Assembly (NCBI GenBank): GCA_032358165.1
Contig: JAALGY010000032.1
Span: 248,001 to 312,000 of the forward strand
DNA: 64,000 nucleotides
Reading direction: 5' to 3'
Origin: Diplosphaera chodatii
Taxonomy: Eukaryota > Chlorophyta > Trebouxiophyceae > Prasiolales > Stichococcaceae
This document shows positions 1 to 20,700 of this stretch, in pieces (the first letter of the stretch is position 1; every line of letters begins with the position of its first letter). The position numbers and the translations under genes are program-made. The notes beneath the pieces were generated by a model. The model was given only the letters and a program-made list of their open reading frames with translations. It made no database searches and was not told the DNA's origin.

Positions 1-62
1 ACATTCACATATTCCCCTTGTTCCTTCGGCTTGCATCAAAGCAGCATGCCTCTCTCCAGGAA

Positions 63-90
63 CCAGTCGAAACAGTCGAAACAGTCGAAC
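63..90. repeat. 9-nt tandem repeat, three units
   Basis: The unit cagtcgaaa is repeated three times with minor changes, directly next to the D-arm-like sequence of the tRNA fragment. On the minus strand it reads as repeats of CGACTGTTT, where an anticodon arm would be expected. Confidence 0.8.
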
Positions 91-115
91 GCTCTACCAA
101 CTGAGCTATTATCGG
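90..115 (-). pseudogene. tRNA-like fragment (acceptor 5' strand plus D arm)
   Basis: On the minus strand, 108-90 reads TAGCTCAGTTGGTAGAGCG, a textbook eukaryotic tRNA D-arm sequence, preceded at 115-109 by CCGATAA where the acceptor 5' strand should be. No complementary acceptor 3' strand (TTATCGG) and no standard T arm follow. The anticodon region is replaced by a CGACTGTTT tandem repeat. It is best read as a truncated or decayed tRNA, or a tRNA-derived element end, not a working gene. Confidence 0.45.
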
Positions 116-221
116 AGGTAGGTGCCATTTCGCTGTGCAAAATAATATATATTTCAAAAGCATCATAACCTCTTAAAACGGCGGCAGGCCCCTGCTTTTG
201 AAGCCAGTGCGGCTGCAGCGC

Positions 222-249
222 CGGCGGTGGCGGCGGCGGCGGCGGCGGC
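222..249. repeat. GGC trinucleotide run
   Basis: Near-perfect run of GGC units (one GGT interruption), a common type of simple repeat in GC-rich algal DNA. It sits outside any supported coding exon. Confidence 0.8.
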
Positions 250-876
250 AAGGATGGGGGCACCTCGGCTGCCGGCAACCCAGCGGACGCATACAGTAGT
301 CCTGCACGATGCGCAGCAGACGGTGGTAACCGGCCTGCAGGCGCGCCCTTGTCAGGGGTAGCTCGTTGGATATGTGCGGGCCGGTGTGCGCATGCATTAT
401 TCATGTTGCCTGCTACTGATCTACAATCGTCCTACCTTGAATGTTGTCCCAAAGCCATCACAGGTCCTCAAGACACGCGGGCAGAGGTCCAAGCACAGAT
501 CAGCAATTGCATCACTTGGCAGTTCTGCCTAGAAGGTGCTCTATCTGACGACCGTCCCAAGTGCTTTGCACTGAAGGTAAAGTCTCACATGTCATGCACG
601 ACAGGCATGACCAAATACGGTGAACAGCACTATCAAAGCACGGAGTGGCAGCCGTCAAGTTCAGACTGCACGTGCGCCATTGCCTGCTAGCATTTGTGGT
701 GAATATCTGTTGATCCCAACCAGGCGTGGTGCTCGCACCCAGTGACAGCCTCCATATAAGCAGCACCATCAGCCGCCACAGGCAGACTGACATCAAGCTG
801 CGGCTTGGCGCCGCAGCTGGCATGCCGCAGCTGCTGTAGATGCCTGCAGAGCACCGGCGCCCTATCCGCCGTCATC

Positions 877-8532
<7,656 letters not shown>

Positions 8533-9253
8533 TTGCGGGTGACGGCGGCTGCGGCCGCGGAGCCCGCTGCAGCAGCAGATTCTTGGGGTCTCCAAGGGCG
8601 CTCATGCTGCCGAGGTGGTGCTGGCCTGTGCGTCGGACAATCTCGCCGCCAGATGGCACGTGACCAGAAAGATTGCTCCGCAGGGCCTGGCGGTTGCAGC
8701 CGCTCGCCAACATGGATGGGCCAGGGGTGGGCGTGCTTTATGTGAGACCCACCCCCGCAGGACGTGCAGCACGAGGCTGCAGCACAAGGCTCAGCACAGC
8801 CTTCAGAGCGTCTTCAAGATGTGCTTCGCGCGTGCACCCGGCGAGAAAGAGGGGCCGACGCGACAGTTGGTGCTGCTCAAGATGTGGGTTGTTGCGATGC
8901 AACGCCAAGTGAGCGCTGAGACCTGGCCTGATTTGGCCCTCATCCCTGAGTCCTCGCAGCTTCTCAGCTGCCTGCTTCGCTCCCCTGCTTCTGCCAACAT
9001 CGCAACATGTCAACACCCACACCTGGCCGCAAAGCGCGCTTCCCTCCAGCGATCGTACAGGCGATCTGTGAGCAAAGTTCTGCAGCGTGCGTGTCCCACA
9101 GTCACCATGCTGCTCGATCCCCAGTGTCAGGCATCGTATTTGTAGCGCCGCGTGTGCTTTCACCATATTCTGGGACTGATCTTGGCGCCAGCGAGCCTCT
9201 GATCGCAGCCTGAGTGCAGCGCAGCAGCGCGAGCGCCTCAGCTCCAGATCCAC
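8533..9253. promoter_or_regulatory. divergent 5' interval between AK-HSDH and the SURP/CID gene
   Basis: The two genes point away from each other, so their promoters and 5' UTRs should lie here, together with any missing N-terminal AK-HSDH exon. A minus-strand frame over 8803-9000 is basic and Ser/Arg-rich and could encode a plastid transit peptide, but I cannot connect it by splicing. No TATA-like or other core element stands out. Confidence 0.4.
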
Positions 9254-12200
9254 ATGGGGTCGTTGTCACAGTTCTTCGACCCGCAGCAGCCCCCGCCGCC
9301 GGCGGTGGTCACACCGCAGGACGCGGGACTGTTGCAACGCATCACCAAGCTGGTGGAGTTTGCCACCCGCAACGGTCCCAGCTTCGTGGAGCTGATCAAG
9401 TCAAAACAGAGGGTCAGTGCCCCATTTGAATCTATGCCGCTGCTGCTGGTCGTTGCCTGTTGCGGATCATCCGGAGCGCCACGCTGTGAACCGCTTCGCG
9501 TCGTGGTATTGCTGCAGGACAATGCAGAGTACGGCTTCCTGTTTGACGGCGAGGGGTCAGCGTTCTACCGCTACTCTTTGTACTGCGGTCTGTCCGCATT
9601 GGGAGCTGCACAGCCTTCCGCACAGCCTTCCGCAGCACAGGCGCAGGCCCCATCGCAGGTCGGTCAGCCTCAGCAGCAGCCGGATGGTGTGGCGCAGCAG
9701 CAGTACAGCCAGCAGCAGCAGCCGATCAGTCAGCCGCAGTACCCTGCCTACGATCAGTCTCACCAGCAGGTCGGCTGCTCACAGACTTGCATGGCTGCAG
9801 CGGCGAGCTCATCATCGTCCGCCTGCCTGTGTGCATCGAATCAAGCAGTTCATGTGCAGGACAAGGCCTCTAGCACTGCAATGCAAAGCACACCTGCCAG
9901 GGCAGGAGCGGCAATCATTGTCACCTCTCTGCAGGCGTATCCACAGCCATATGGTATGCCGCCAGAGGTAGCGTCCGGCTTTGGCCAGGTCCTCAGCAGC
10001 CTGACCGGCTCAAGGGTGGGATCTTGTAGCTGCACACTCTTAGGATACTGAGGACGTGCACGATGATCGACAAGCGACTCGTAGCATGGTTGCGAGTGTG
10101 GTCAACCTCTCTGATGAGCTGCCAGTGCAGGTTCTCAAGTATTTTGCGAGCATGAGCGTCGAACATCACACAGTGTACAACTCCCTCCTGCATCTCGCAG
10201 GACTCCATACGCAGTTCCGCAGCCTGGTTCCTGGCCGCGCAGCAGCACGCGTGGAGCCTCGCGCAGCAGATGGCGGCGCACACCGCAGCCCTGCCGGACC
10301 ACCAGCAGCGGCTGCACGTGGTGTACCTCGCCAACGACCTGCTGCTCAAAGCGTGCGTTGCTCCTGGCACCCTGTGCACTGCCACCAGAACCAGACGCTG
10401 CCTGAACGCCTGACAAGTGTCTCCACCGACTGCTGTAGTGTATTTACCGACACATTGAGCTGCGCACCAGACACCTACTGTGCATCCCGTCTATTAGCTT
10501 CAGGGTGGCACCGTGGTTCTGCAACAGGTTGGAGGCGCGGCCGGCGGGCAGTGCTCCGGAGGCGGACGCCGTGGCGGCGGCGCTGCGCCCGGCGCTGCCG
10601 GGCATGCTGGCCGCCACCGCCACTGCCGGCGGCGCCACACAGGAGGTCTGTCTGAGCAGCGCTTGCATCAGAGTCCTGCACCCGTGGCGCTGCTGCTGGC
10701 ACTTGCTGCCCACGGAACAGCAGGGAACATTGCTGCTCTGCTATGAGTTGGAGGCTGTGCATTGGAGATGCGGAGGCTCCCCCTAGCAGCATGTTTCACC
10801 GCTTCAGCTGCTGCATTGTCATGCTTTGCAGGCGAAGGACCGCCTCGTACAGATCGTGCACTTCTGGCGTGACAAGGGGGTGTATGACGCAGCCTCAGTG
10901 GCAGAGATGGAGACGGCCGTCTCCACGGGGCAGGTCCGCCTCAGTGCCTGATCTGCACATGTGAGCAAAGCGTAACATGGCACATGTGTGATGTCTTGCA
11001 AGACATTTTGAGGAAAGGTAGCAAGCGACAAGCTTTTCAGGCAAGGCTCCAAACTTCTGGACCATTGTGCATTTGGCAGGTAACCCAGCAGCCGGCCCTC
11101 GGGCAGCACCAGTACCAGCAGCCGCTGCCCGCCCCTGGCGCCTACCCCCAGGGCCCCGCGCAGCCGTATGGGCACCAGCCAGCGCTGGGCTCATCACTGC
11201 CACCGCAGCAGTGGGGCGCGGCGCCGACCCACCCTGAGGCACCCCAGGGCGGGGCGTACCCTCAGCAGCCTGGAGTGTCGCCGCCGCCGGTACAAATGTG
11301 TAGAAATACACATTGCATACTAGCATGGATGCTACTAGCTACACTCGCCAGATTGCAGTGTATGAGCAACGTCAGCCTAGCCATTGCATGAGGCACATGA
11401 GCTGTCCTGGTACTGAGTCCCCTCTTCTGCACCTGCAGCCAGCAGCTTGGTACCCGCCCCCCGGGGTCCCATCCGCAGCCATGGCGCCGCCTCCCGACCT
11501 CGCCTTCGCCCAGCAGGTGACGATCCAGCCGGTTGGTCAACCACTTTCATTAGTGCCAGGCTGCACGCCGCTGATGACAGCAACAACAGCCCGATCTTCT
11601 TCGGTTCAGTTGCATAGCGAGCTGCCACAACTTCGCAGCTTGCGAAATCGCAATCTGTCACTGCATTACCTTGCAGCGCATTGTGCAGGGCCCTGTCGGT
11701 CGAGACTGGGGTAGGGAGCATGATCAATCAGCACCGTATGCAACCAGTGGCTGACACAGTCGATATATGTCTGCTGAACATCAGCTGTTGACCTTGAAAC
11801 CCTGCAGGCGGCTGGCGGATATGCCCCGGTGCCGCAGGTGGCGCCCATCACAACACCAACGCCGCCGCTGCCCAACCCCATCGGCTTCCCACCCGGCCTG
11901 CTGCCCCAGGTGGAACGCCCATCAGCCAGCTCAATGCCATAGTGTCATCAGCTACATGATGTGATGTCTCGGATGAGGTCAGGGAACATGCTGTGCAAGT
12001 GCCAATGGCAAACAGAAAGCTGATGCTTGGAGCTGTCTCGATACATGACGTTTTGCACCATACTTTGAATGTGCCCTTGATCCAAGAGTGAAGCCTTTGT
12101 ACTGCAGTTGGTGCGCGCTCGGGAAGGGGACGGAAGCTACACGCCCATTCCGGAGGGCGACGTGGCGGCTGCAAAGATGCCGCCGCTGCGGGAGCCGGAC

Positions 12201-13318
12201 GCGTACCTCAAGTCGCGGCTGGACCAGTTCAAAGCGGAGCTTCAGGTCTGTGCTTCATCAACCGCAGCTGGTGACGCTTGCTCTGCAGGCGAGGGCACCA
12301 CGTGCGTGGCGACGCACAGCTGCAGGGGTGTACAGCTGCAGTGCTGGTGTCTGCAGACGGCAGCTGGCAACGCTGGAGCTGGATCCCGGGGTTGATGCTT
12401 GGCCACAGCTACGCACCCTTCGAGGCTTCTGCGAACCTCATCAACGTCACGAGGCCGCTGTCAAACGCCTTTCCGCATGGCACCCAGGACTACCGGCCCG
12501 GCCTGACGCGGGCGGATGTGGAGGCCCTGCAGCGGGCGCAGCGTCGGGCGGAGGGGCGGGCGGATGACGCCGCGCACCCGGCGGAGCGCTCGCACGCGCA
12601 GCACGCGAAGACGTTCGACGGCCCGCCGCCGCGCAGCTCAGGTCGGCAGCCACCACTCCTGTCAGATGCCGTGGCTGCACCTCCCCTTTCCTGCTGCAGA
12701 GACTCTGCTGCAGAAGACGGCGCCATCTGCGGCGGGCCGTGCATGCCTGGCAGCTGGGAACATAGTGCAGAGGGGCGGTATCTTTTTGTCGCCACAGAAA
12801 ACACGACGTGGTTCTTGCTGTTGTATGGCAGGTGGCGGTGGGGGCGGCGGTGGCGGTGGCAGGGGCGGCGGCTACATCGGGCTGGGCTTTGAGGAGGAGC
12901 GGCGGCCGCAGATGACGGAGAGGTGTGCACGCTTCCTTTCATGCACAGGGTGCCACAGGCTGACGTATACTGGTCGGCTGATTGCGCCAATGGGCCAGGC
13001 TGCGTATGCGGGAGCGGTGTGCCATGCGATGGCTACACCACAGTCCAGCATGTCACAAAACGGCTCGTGACCCCCGAACAGGCAAGGCGACCAGTTCGAG
13101 GCCTTCCGGCAGCAGCGCAGCAGCGGATACTACGACATGATCGGCCGCAACAGGTGCCTGCTGCCTTGTGGAAGATGTTGTGCGCTTCCTCTGACTTGAC
13201 GCCCGCGCCGCGCTTGCCAGCAACTGGAGCATATGTCGGATGCTGATGATGTCGCTTCTGTGCATGCAGCGTGGATGCCGCGGTCAAGCGCGGCGAGAGC
13301 TTCGGCGGGCGGGGCTAG
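9254..13318 (+). CDS. SURP + CID domain protein, CHERP-like splicing factor
   Basis: Predicted nuclear protein of pre-mRNA splicing, 593 residues. Exons, all phase-matched: 9254-9412, 9518-9769, 9935-10015, 10201-10352, 10504-10645, 10832-10933, 11080-11289, 11439-11516, 11808-11909, 12108-12245, 12488-12641, 12832-12922, 13082-13153, 13270-13318 (TAG). Residues about 27-75 form a SURP/SWAP module (ITKLVEFATRNGPSFVELIK ... EYGFLFDGEGSAFYRY). After a Q/P-rich linker, residues about 155-290 match a CID, the domain that binds the RNA polymerase II tail (DSIRSSAAWFLAAQQ; LHVVYLANDLLLKA; RLVQIVHFWRDKGVY). A Pro/Gln tract, a charged segment (YLKSRLDQFKAEL), a Gly run and a YYDMIGRN tail follow. SURP then CID without an N-terminal RRM fits CHERP-like proteins better than SR140. 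No G-patch is evident. Confidence 0.9.
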
Positions 13319-14795
13319 GTTTGCAGCCCCTTCACGTCGGAACTCAGCGGCTGCGGCATGGCAATTAGCACAGGGTGCTGCTCAGAACAGCCAAGGCGCT
13401 GCGGCAAAAACATTTGGAACTGCTTTCTGATAGACAGCCTGCAGTAGTGGCACGTACGCGGTAGATGAGTCGAAGATCAGCAAGCGTTCGCCGCTTGCGT
13501 GGTGCTGTGCTGCTGTGTCCGCAGCTTCTGAGTTGTGCCCGACTTTGAACCGCGGCACGTGATCTGGCACGTGAGCTGCAGGTACAAAGGTACTGCCCTC
13601 CCACTTTGCTAATGCTTCGGTGATCTTCGGACAGCCGCCAGAACGGCTGTAACACTGCCAGACCAAGCACGGGCCAGGCTTCAGCATTACAACCATTGGA
13701 CACGGCCTTGCTGCTGGATCCTGTTGCAAGCCAGCAGACGCAGATATTGGCGACTGCACAATCAAGGCAAGGTGAGGCCATGTGTACATCGTTCCACTCC
13801 ACGGATACAAGGCATCGGCAGGGCGTGCCAGGACTCTGCACTGTGATAGCAGTATGCGAGAGCTGATGATGACGCTGCCACGCGATCTGCACGTCCCGTC
13901 TAGCCGGGCGGGGGTTGGGCTAGCTGTGCTGCGGCTGCTGACCACCGAAGCACCTGGGTCGCACACCGAAAGGCATATGAGGCTAGCACGTGTATACAGG
14001 GCCATGTCAGTAACTGCCAATGCATTCCCCGCCTTGTGCGGCCGTGGCCGGCGAATCCATGACGCAAGGCAGTGCAGCACGGGTGGCAGGTCTTCACGCA
14101 GCAGGACACAAGCACTCTGTACGTTTCGGTGCTGCACGGCCACCTGCGGCACTGAGCGTACTATATGATCTATATCTCCTGCCCGTGCGCAGACGGATCT
14201 GGTGCCGTCGGCCCATGCTCTTGAGCTTGATCTGGCCCTGCTGACGGGTGATTCGGCCACGTGCGTTGTCACGCCAGCGGCTGTAGTGTCGCACTACAGC
14301 GCGTACTTGCCGCAGCGCGCCAGAAGCTGTTCTAGAGCTGTTGTGTGTCGTGTTCACCCCACTCATCAGACTTGCAGCCCGTGCATCGGCTCTGCACCCG
14401 CTGCTAGCACTTACTTCCGGGCGTCGACTGGCTCGTCATAACAAGCTCTTCAGGCTTGTTACGCTTGAGGCAGGCTAATGTTGCGCCTGATATGCTAACT
14501 AGAATTCATGTGCATTCACGTACGCCAGGCATGAGGCCGTGACACTAAGATGCTGTGCTTTCTGCTGCAGGTGCAAGCGACACAAGGCGCGTGCGTGCAT
14601 GATACACAGCCACGCACCTGCAGCAACGGCGGCTGCTAGTACTGCTGACTGCCAACAGCGCACCTCAGGACACCGGTGCTAAGGCGACCCAGTCGCTTGC
14701 TCCCAGCGCCTTTCATCCGCAAACGCCTTGCAGGCGAGTTCCGAAGATCATAACCCGTCTGGCAACACAGTAGCGCCGCCGGTGCACAGCCAAGA
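13319..14795. other. intergenic interval, no supported gene
   Basis: Lies between two plus-strand genes and should hold the 3' UTR of the SURP/CID gene and the promoter of the giant repeat gene. The longest frame, 13382-14272 on the minus strand (296 codons), has no recognisable motif and ordinary composition; stop-poor frames are common in this GC-rich DNA. The overlapping frame 13365-13892 is no better. Confidence 0.5.
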
Positions 14796-17700
14796 ATGGC
14801 GGGCACAGCGGCATGCCTGCCGCTGTTGCTGCTAGCGCTCATCCTATCTACAGCAACGCCCGTCGAGAGCAGGATGCACCTGCCGTGGGGCCGCAACGAC
14901 TCTGACAGGCCAGCCGTCGCCGATGCACAGGTGGGTGCTTTCAGCGTAACACTGCCTCAATGTAGGGAGTGCTCGATCCGGTTGTGCCGCATGTCATCAT
15001 AGTGGTTTAGCGAGAAGGCTCTCCTGCGGCCACTTGCGGTCGGTAGCCGGACACGCTGTGATGTGATGCCTCCAAGAGACATGCGGCACGTGTCGGAGTG
15101 CATTCCAAAAGGCTGTGTGTCATGTCATCTGGCCTGACCTAGGTGTACCCGCTGATCGCTGTCCTGGCATGATTGAGCGACCTGCTGAACGTGTCCTCGG
15201 AGGCCGGGTCTTGCCATGGCTTGATCGCCAATCTTCAAAAGTGATCGCCTCAAACGTGACCACCAGACGCCATAGTGAGTTGCTGGGGCGAGTGCACGTC
15301 TGAAGCGAGCCGTAAACAACGCTCGGACAGTCGATTTGAACAGCGCCATGCTGCTGTGCTGCACGTTGAGACTCAGCTAACTGCATTTAGTTAGTTGCAA
15401 ATTAACTTGCAACTTGATGAAAGTTGCACTGCCGCGCAGGGTGACGTCCTCAGCTTCAAGGGCCTGCGCCAGCTGCTGGCGACGGTCACGAAGAATGGGC
15501 AGCCGCTGGACGCGAGCGTGACCAGCGGCGCATCGACCGCCAGCCGGGTGGACCTGACAGCCGCCAGCGGCACCGTCGTCACGCCCACGCCGGCGCCCAT
15601 CGCCTCCAACGCGCGCACAGCCGCCGGCATCACCATTGGCGTGGTGTGCAGCATGCTGATGTTTCGCCAACTGGATGCTGATGCTGCTGCATGCTTGGGT
15701 CCTCATCGCTGCGACATGATGGCACCCCTTGACTGCAAGCTGCGTCCCGCCGTCATAGCGTCTCCAGTTGCCTAATTCGGCGGGCTCAGGCGCGCGGTGC
15801 TTTGTGTGGTGCAGGGCGCCGGCCTCGGGGTCAACCTCGGCGCCAACGATGGGGAGGATGACAGCACGCCGACCAGGGCGCCGACATCAGCCCCGACGAC
15901 CGCGCCGACCAAGGCGCCAACTCTGACGACGGCCCCGACCGCTGCGCCGACCAAGGCGCCCACTGCAGCCGCCACGCCCCTGCTGAGCCAGCTCCTCACG
16001 CTGACGCTGGGCCCGGCCCCAACGCCAGCTCCCACGGCAGCCCCCACCAAGGCGCCGACTGCAGCGCCGACTTCCGCCCCCACCGCTGCCCCCACGGCAG
16101 CGCCCACAGCAGCGCCAACAGCGGCTCCCATGGCAGCGCCGACAGCGGCCCCGACCAAGGCGCCAACTGCTGCACCCACCAGCGCACCAACCACAGCCCC
16201 CACCGCAGCTCCGACAAAGGCGCCGACAGCGACGCCCACCAGCCAGCCGACTGCAGCCCCGACACCGCTGCTGAGCCTGCCGCTCACGCTGACGCTGGGC
16301 CCATCACCCACGAAGGCGCCCACGGCAGCACCCACGGCAGCGCCGACCAATGCCCCGACATCCGCCCCCACTTCCGCCCCCACAAGCCAGCCCACGGCAG
16401 CGCCAACATCGCAGCCCACTGCCGCTCCCACCGCAGCGCCGACGCTGCAGCCGACCGCAGCCCCGACGCCGCTGCTGAGCCTGCCGCTCACGCTGACGCT
16501 GGGCCCCTCGCCCACCAAGGCGCCCACCGGCGGCAACGGTGGGGAGGACGATGACAGCACGCCGACCAGGGCGCCAACTTCAGCGCCCACCAAGGCGCCC
16601 ATTGCAGCCCCAACACTGCAGCCGACAGCAGCCCCGACGCCGCTGCTGAGCCTGCCGCTCACGCTGACGCTGGGCCCCTCGCCCACCAAGGCACCCACGG
16701 CAGCGCCGACTGCCGCTCCGACTGGCGCCCCGACATCTGCCCCCACGAGCCAGCCAACTTCAGCGCCGACACTGCAGCCGACCGCAGCCCCGACGCCGCT
16801 GCTGAGCCTGCCGCTCACGCTGACACTAGGCCCCTCGCCCACCAAGGCGCCCACTGCAGCGCCGACCACCGCCCCGACTGGCGCCCCAACGACTGCCCCC
16901 ACGAGCCAGCCAACTTCAGCGCCGACACTGCAGCCGACCGCAGCCCCGACGCCGCTGCTAAGCCTGCCGCTCACGCTGACGCTGGGCCCCTCGCCCACCA
17001 AGGCGCCCACCGGCGGCAATGGTGGGGAGGACGATGACAGCACGCCGACCAGGGCGCCAACGTCAGCGCCTACCAAGTCGCCCACTGCAGCGCCGACACT
17101 GCAGCCGACCGCAGCCCCGACGCCGCTGCTGAGCCTGCCGCTCACACTGACGTTGGGCCCCTCGCCCACCAAGGCGCCCACTGCAGCGCCGACTGCCGCT
17201 CCGACTGGCGCCCCGACAACTGCCCCCACGAGCCAGCCAACTTCAGCGCCGACACTGCAGCCGACCGCAGCCCCGACGCCGCTGCTGAGCCTGCCGCTCA
17301 CGCTGACACTAGGCCCCTCGCCCACCAAGGCGCCCACTGCAGCGCCGACCACCGCCCCGACTGGCGCCCCAACGACTGCCCCCACAAGCCAGCCAACTTC
17401 AGCGCCGACACTGCAGCCGACCGCAGCCCCAACGCCGCTGCTGAGCCTGCCGCTCACGCTGACGCTGGGCCCCTCGCCCACCAAGGCGCCCACCGGCGGC
17501 AACGGTGGGGAGGACGATGACAGCACGCCGACCAGGGCGCCAACGTCAGCGCCTACCAAGTCGCCCACTGCAGCGCCGACACTGCAGCCGACCGCAGCCC
17601 CGACGCCGCTGCTGAGCCTGCCGCTCACGCTGACGCTGGGCCCCTCGCCCACCAAGGCGCCCACTGCAGCGCCGACCGCCGCCCCGACGGCTGCCCCCAC

Positions 17701-20700
17701 GAGCCAGCCAACTGCAGCGCCGACACTGCAGCCGACCGCAGCCCCGACGCCGCTGCTGAGCCTGCCGCTCACGCTGACGCTGGGCCCCTCGCCCACCAAG
17801 GCGCCCACTGCAGCGCCGACCGCCGCCCCCACGAGCCAGCCAACTTCAGCGCCGACGTTGCAGCCGACCGCAGCGCCGACGCCGCTGCTGAGCCTGCCGC
17901 TCACACTGACGCTGGGCCCCTCGCCCACCAAGGCGCCCACTGCAGCGCCGACCACCGCCCCGACGGCTGCCCCCACGAGCCAGCCAACTTCAGCGCCGAC
18001 ACTGCAGCCGACCGCAGCCCCGACGCCGCTGCTGAGCCTGCCGCTCACGCTCACGCTGGGCCCCTCTCCCACCCTGGCACCTGCGCCGGTGACGGCAGCC
18101 CCCACATCAGCGCCCACAAAACAGGCAACATCAGCCCCAGCAACTGCAGCGCCGACGCCACTGTTGACGCTGACACTGGGCCCATCACTCACGCCGGCAC
18201 CTGTGCCGGTGACGGCAGCCCCGACCAAGGCGTCTCCAACTGCAGCACCAACAGCCCCGCTGCCGACACTGACGCTGGGCGGGCCTGCACCCACAGCAGC
18301 GCCCTCCAAGCCCACACAAGCCCCCACGCCGCTGCTGTCGCTGACGCTGCCCACGGTTCAGCTGCCCACAGCAGCGCCCGCCACGCCAACTGCAGCCCCT
18401 ACCCCGCTGCTGTCGCTGACGCTGCCGCCAGTTCAGCTGCCCACCGCAGCCCCTTCAACGCCCACAGCAGCCCCCACCCCGCTGCTGTCGCTGACGCTGC
18501 CATCGACTGCAGCGCCAACACCACTGTTGTCGCTGACGCTGCCGTCATTGGATCTGCCTACTCCGGCGCCCACACCAGTCGCTACATTGTCGCTGCCGGT
18601 GATCGATCTCCCAACGCTCACATTGCCGCCAGTGGAGGTCCCCACCCTTCCTACCACAGCAACCCCAACTCTGCCCAGCATCGATGTGCCAACGCTGCCA
18701 TCTGTGGACCTGCCCACTCTGACGCTGGACATCCCCACCCTGCCATCGGTGGACCTGCCGACGCTTACTCTGGACCTGCCGACGCTGCCATCTGTGGACA
18801 TCCCCACTCTGCCCAGCATCGATGTGCCGACGCTGCCATCTGTGGACATCCCCACCCTGCCATCGGTGGAGCTGCCCACGCTCACCCTGGACCTGCCGAC
18901 GCTGCCATCTGTGGACATCCCCACTCTGCCCAGCATCGATGTGCCGACGCTGCCATCTGTGGACCTGCCCACTCTGACGCTGGACATCCCCACCCTGCCA
19001 TCGGTGGACCTGCCCACGCTCACCCTGGACCTGCCGACGCTGCCATCTGTGGACATCCCCTCACTGCCCAGCATTGATGTGCCGACGCTGCCATCTGTGG
19101 ACCTGCCCACTCTGACGCTGGACATCCCCACCCTGCCATCGGTGGACCTGCCCACGCTCACCCTGGACCTGCCGACGCTGCCATCTGTGGACATCCCCAC
19201 TCTGCCCAGCATCGATGTGCCGACGCTGCCATCTGTGGACCTGCCCACTCTGACGCTGGACATCCCCACCCTGCCATCGGTGGACCTGCCCACGCTCACC
19301 CTGGACCTGCCGACGCTGCCATCTGTGGACATCCCCACTCTGCCCAGCATCGATGTGCCGACGCTGCCATCTGTGGACCTGCCCACTCTGACGCTGGACA
19401 TCCCCACCCTGCCATCGGTGGACCTGCCCACGCTCACCCTGGACCTGCCGACGCTGCCATCTGTGGACATCCCCACTCTGCCCAGCATCGATGTGCCGAC
19501 GCTGCCATCTGTGGACCTGCCCACTCTGACGCTGGACATCCCCACCCTGCCATCGGTGGACCTGCCCACGCTCACCCTGGACCTGCCGACGCTGCCATCT
19601 GTGGACATCCCCACTCTGCCCAGCATCGATGTGCCGACGCTGCCATCTATGGACCTGCCCACTCTGACGCTGGACATCCCCACCCTGCCATCGGTGGAGC
19701 TGCCCACGCTCACCCTGGACCTGCCGACGCTGCCATCTGTGGACATCCCCACTCTGCCCAGCATCGATGTGCCGACGCTGCCATCTGTGGACCTGCCCAC
19801 TCTGACGCTGGACATCCCCACCCTGCCATCGGTGGACCTGCCCACGCTCACCCTGGACCTGCCGACGCTGCCATCTGTGGACATCCCCACTCTGCCCAGC
19901 ATCGATGTGCCGACGCTGCCATCTGTGGACCTGCCCACTCTGACGCTGGACATCCCCACCCTTCCATCGGTGGACCCGCCCACGCTCACCCTGGACCTGC
20001 CGACGCTGCCATCTGTGGACATCCCCACCTTGCCATCGGTGGAGCTGCCCACGCTCACCCTGGACCTGCCGACGCTGCCATCTGTGGACATCCCCACTCT
20101 GCCCAGCATCGATGTGCTGACGCTGCCATCTGTGGACCTGCCCACTCTGACGCTGGACATCCCCACCCTGCCATCGGTGGACCTGCCCACGCTCACTCTG
20201 GACCTGCCGACGCTGCCATCTGTGGACATCCCCACCTTGCCATCGGTGGAGCTGCCCACGCTCACGCTGGACCTGCCGACGCTGCCATCTGTGGACATCC
20301 CCACTCTGCCCAGCATCGATGTGCTGACGCTGCCATCTGTGGACCTGCCCACTCTGACGCTGGACATCCCCACCCTGCCATCGGTGGACCTGCCCACGCT
20401 CACTCTGGACCTGCCGACGCTGCCATCTGTGGACATCCCCACCTTGCCATCGGTGGAGCTGCCCACGCTCACCCTGGACCTGCCGACGCTGCCATCTGTG
20501 GACATCCCCACTCTGCCCAGCATCGATGTGCCGACGCTGCCATCTGTGGACATCCCCACCCTGCCATCGGTGGACCTGCCGACGCTCACTCTGGACCTGC
20601 CGACGCTGCCATCTGTGGACATCCCCACCTTGCCATCGGTGGAGCTGCCCACGCTCACCCTGGACCTGCCGACGCTGCCATCTGTGGACCTTCCCACTCT

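Larger units (their letters stand above)
1..876. other. left-end interval without a supported gene
   Basis: No ORF here gives a recognisable protein. The interval holds a tRNA-like fragment and a 9-nt tandem repeat near 63-115, a GGC-rich run near 222-249, and otherwise anonymous sequence that would include the 3' UTR of the minus-strand AK-HSDH gene ending at 877. A minus-strand frame over 173-397 has a protein-like start (LPLTRARLQAGYHRLLRIVQ) but becomes arginine-rich through the GGC run. It could be the last exon of another gene, but I cannot support it. Confidence 0.5.

Noticed and set aside
8738..9253. 171-codon minus-strand ORF upstream of AK-HSDH as its N-terminal exon
   Set aside because: It ends in a stop before the AK-HSDH exon and is in a different frame from the exon ending AAVTRK at 8532; no splice path could be shown.
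13382..14272. 296-codon minus-strand ORF as a gene
   Set aside because: No family motif or domain-like pattern, and an overlapping competing frame; long stop-free frames are frequent by chance at this GC content.
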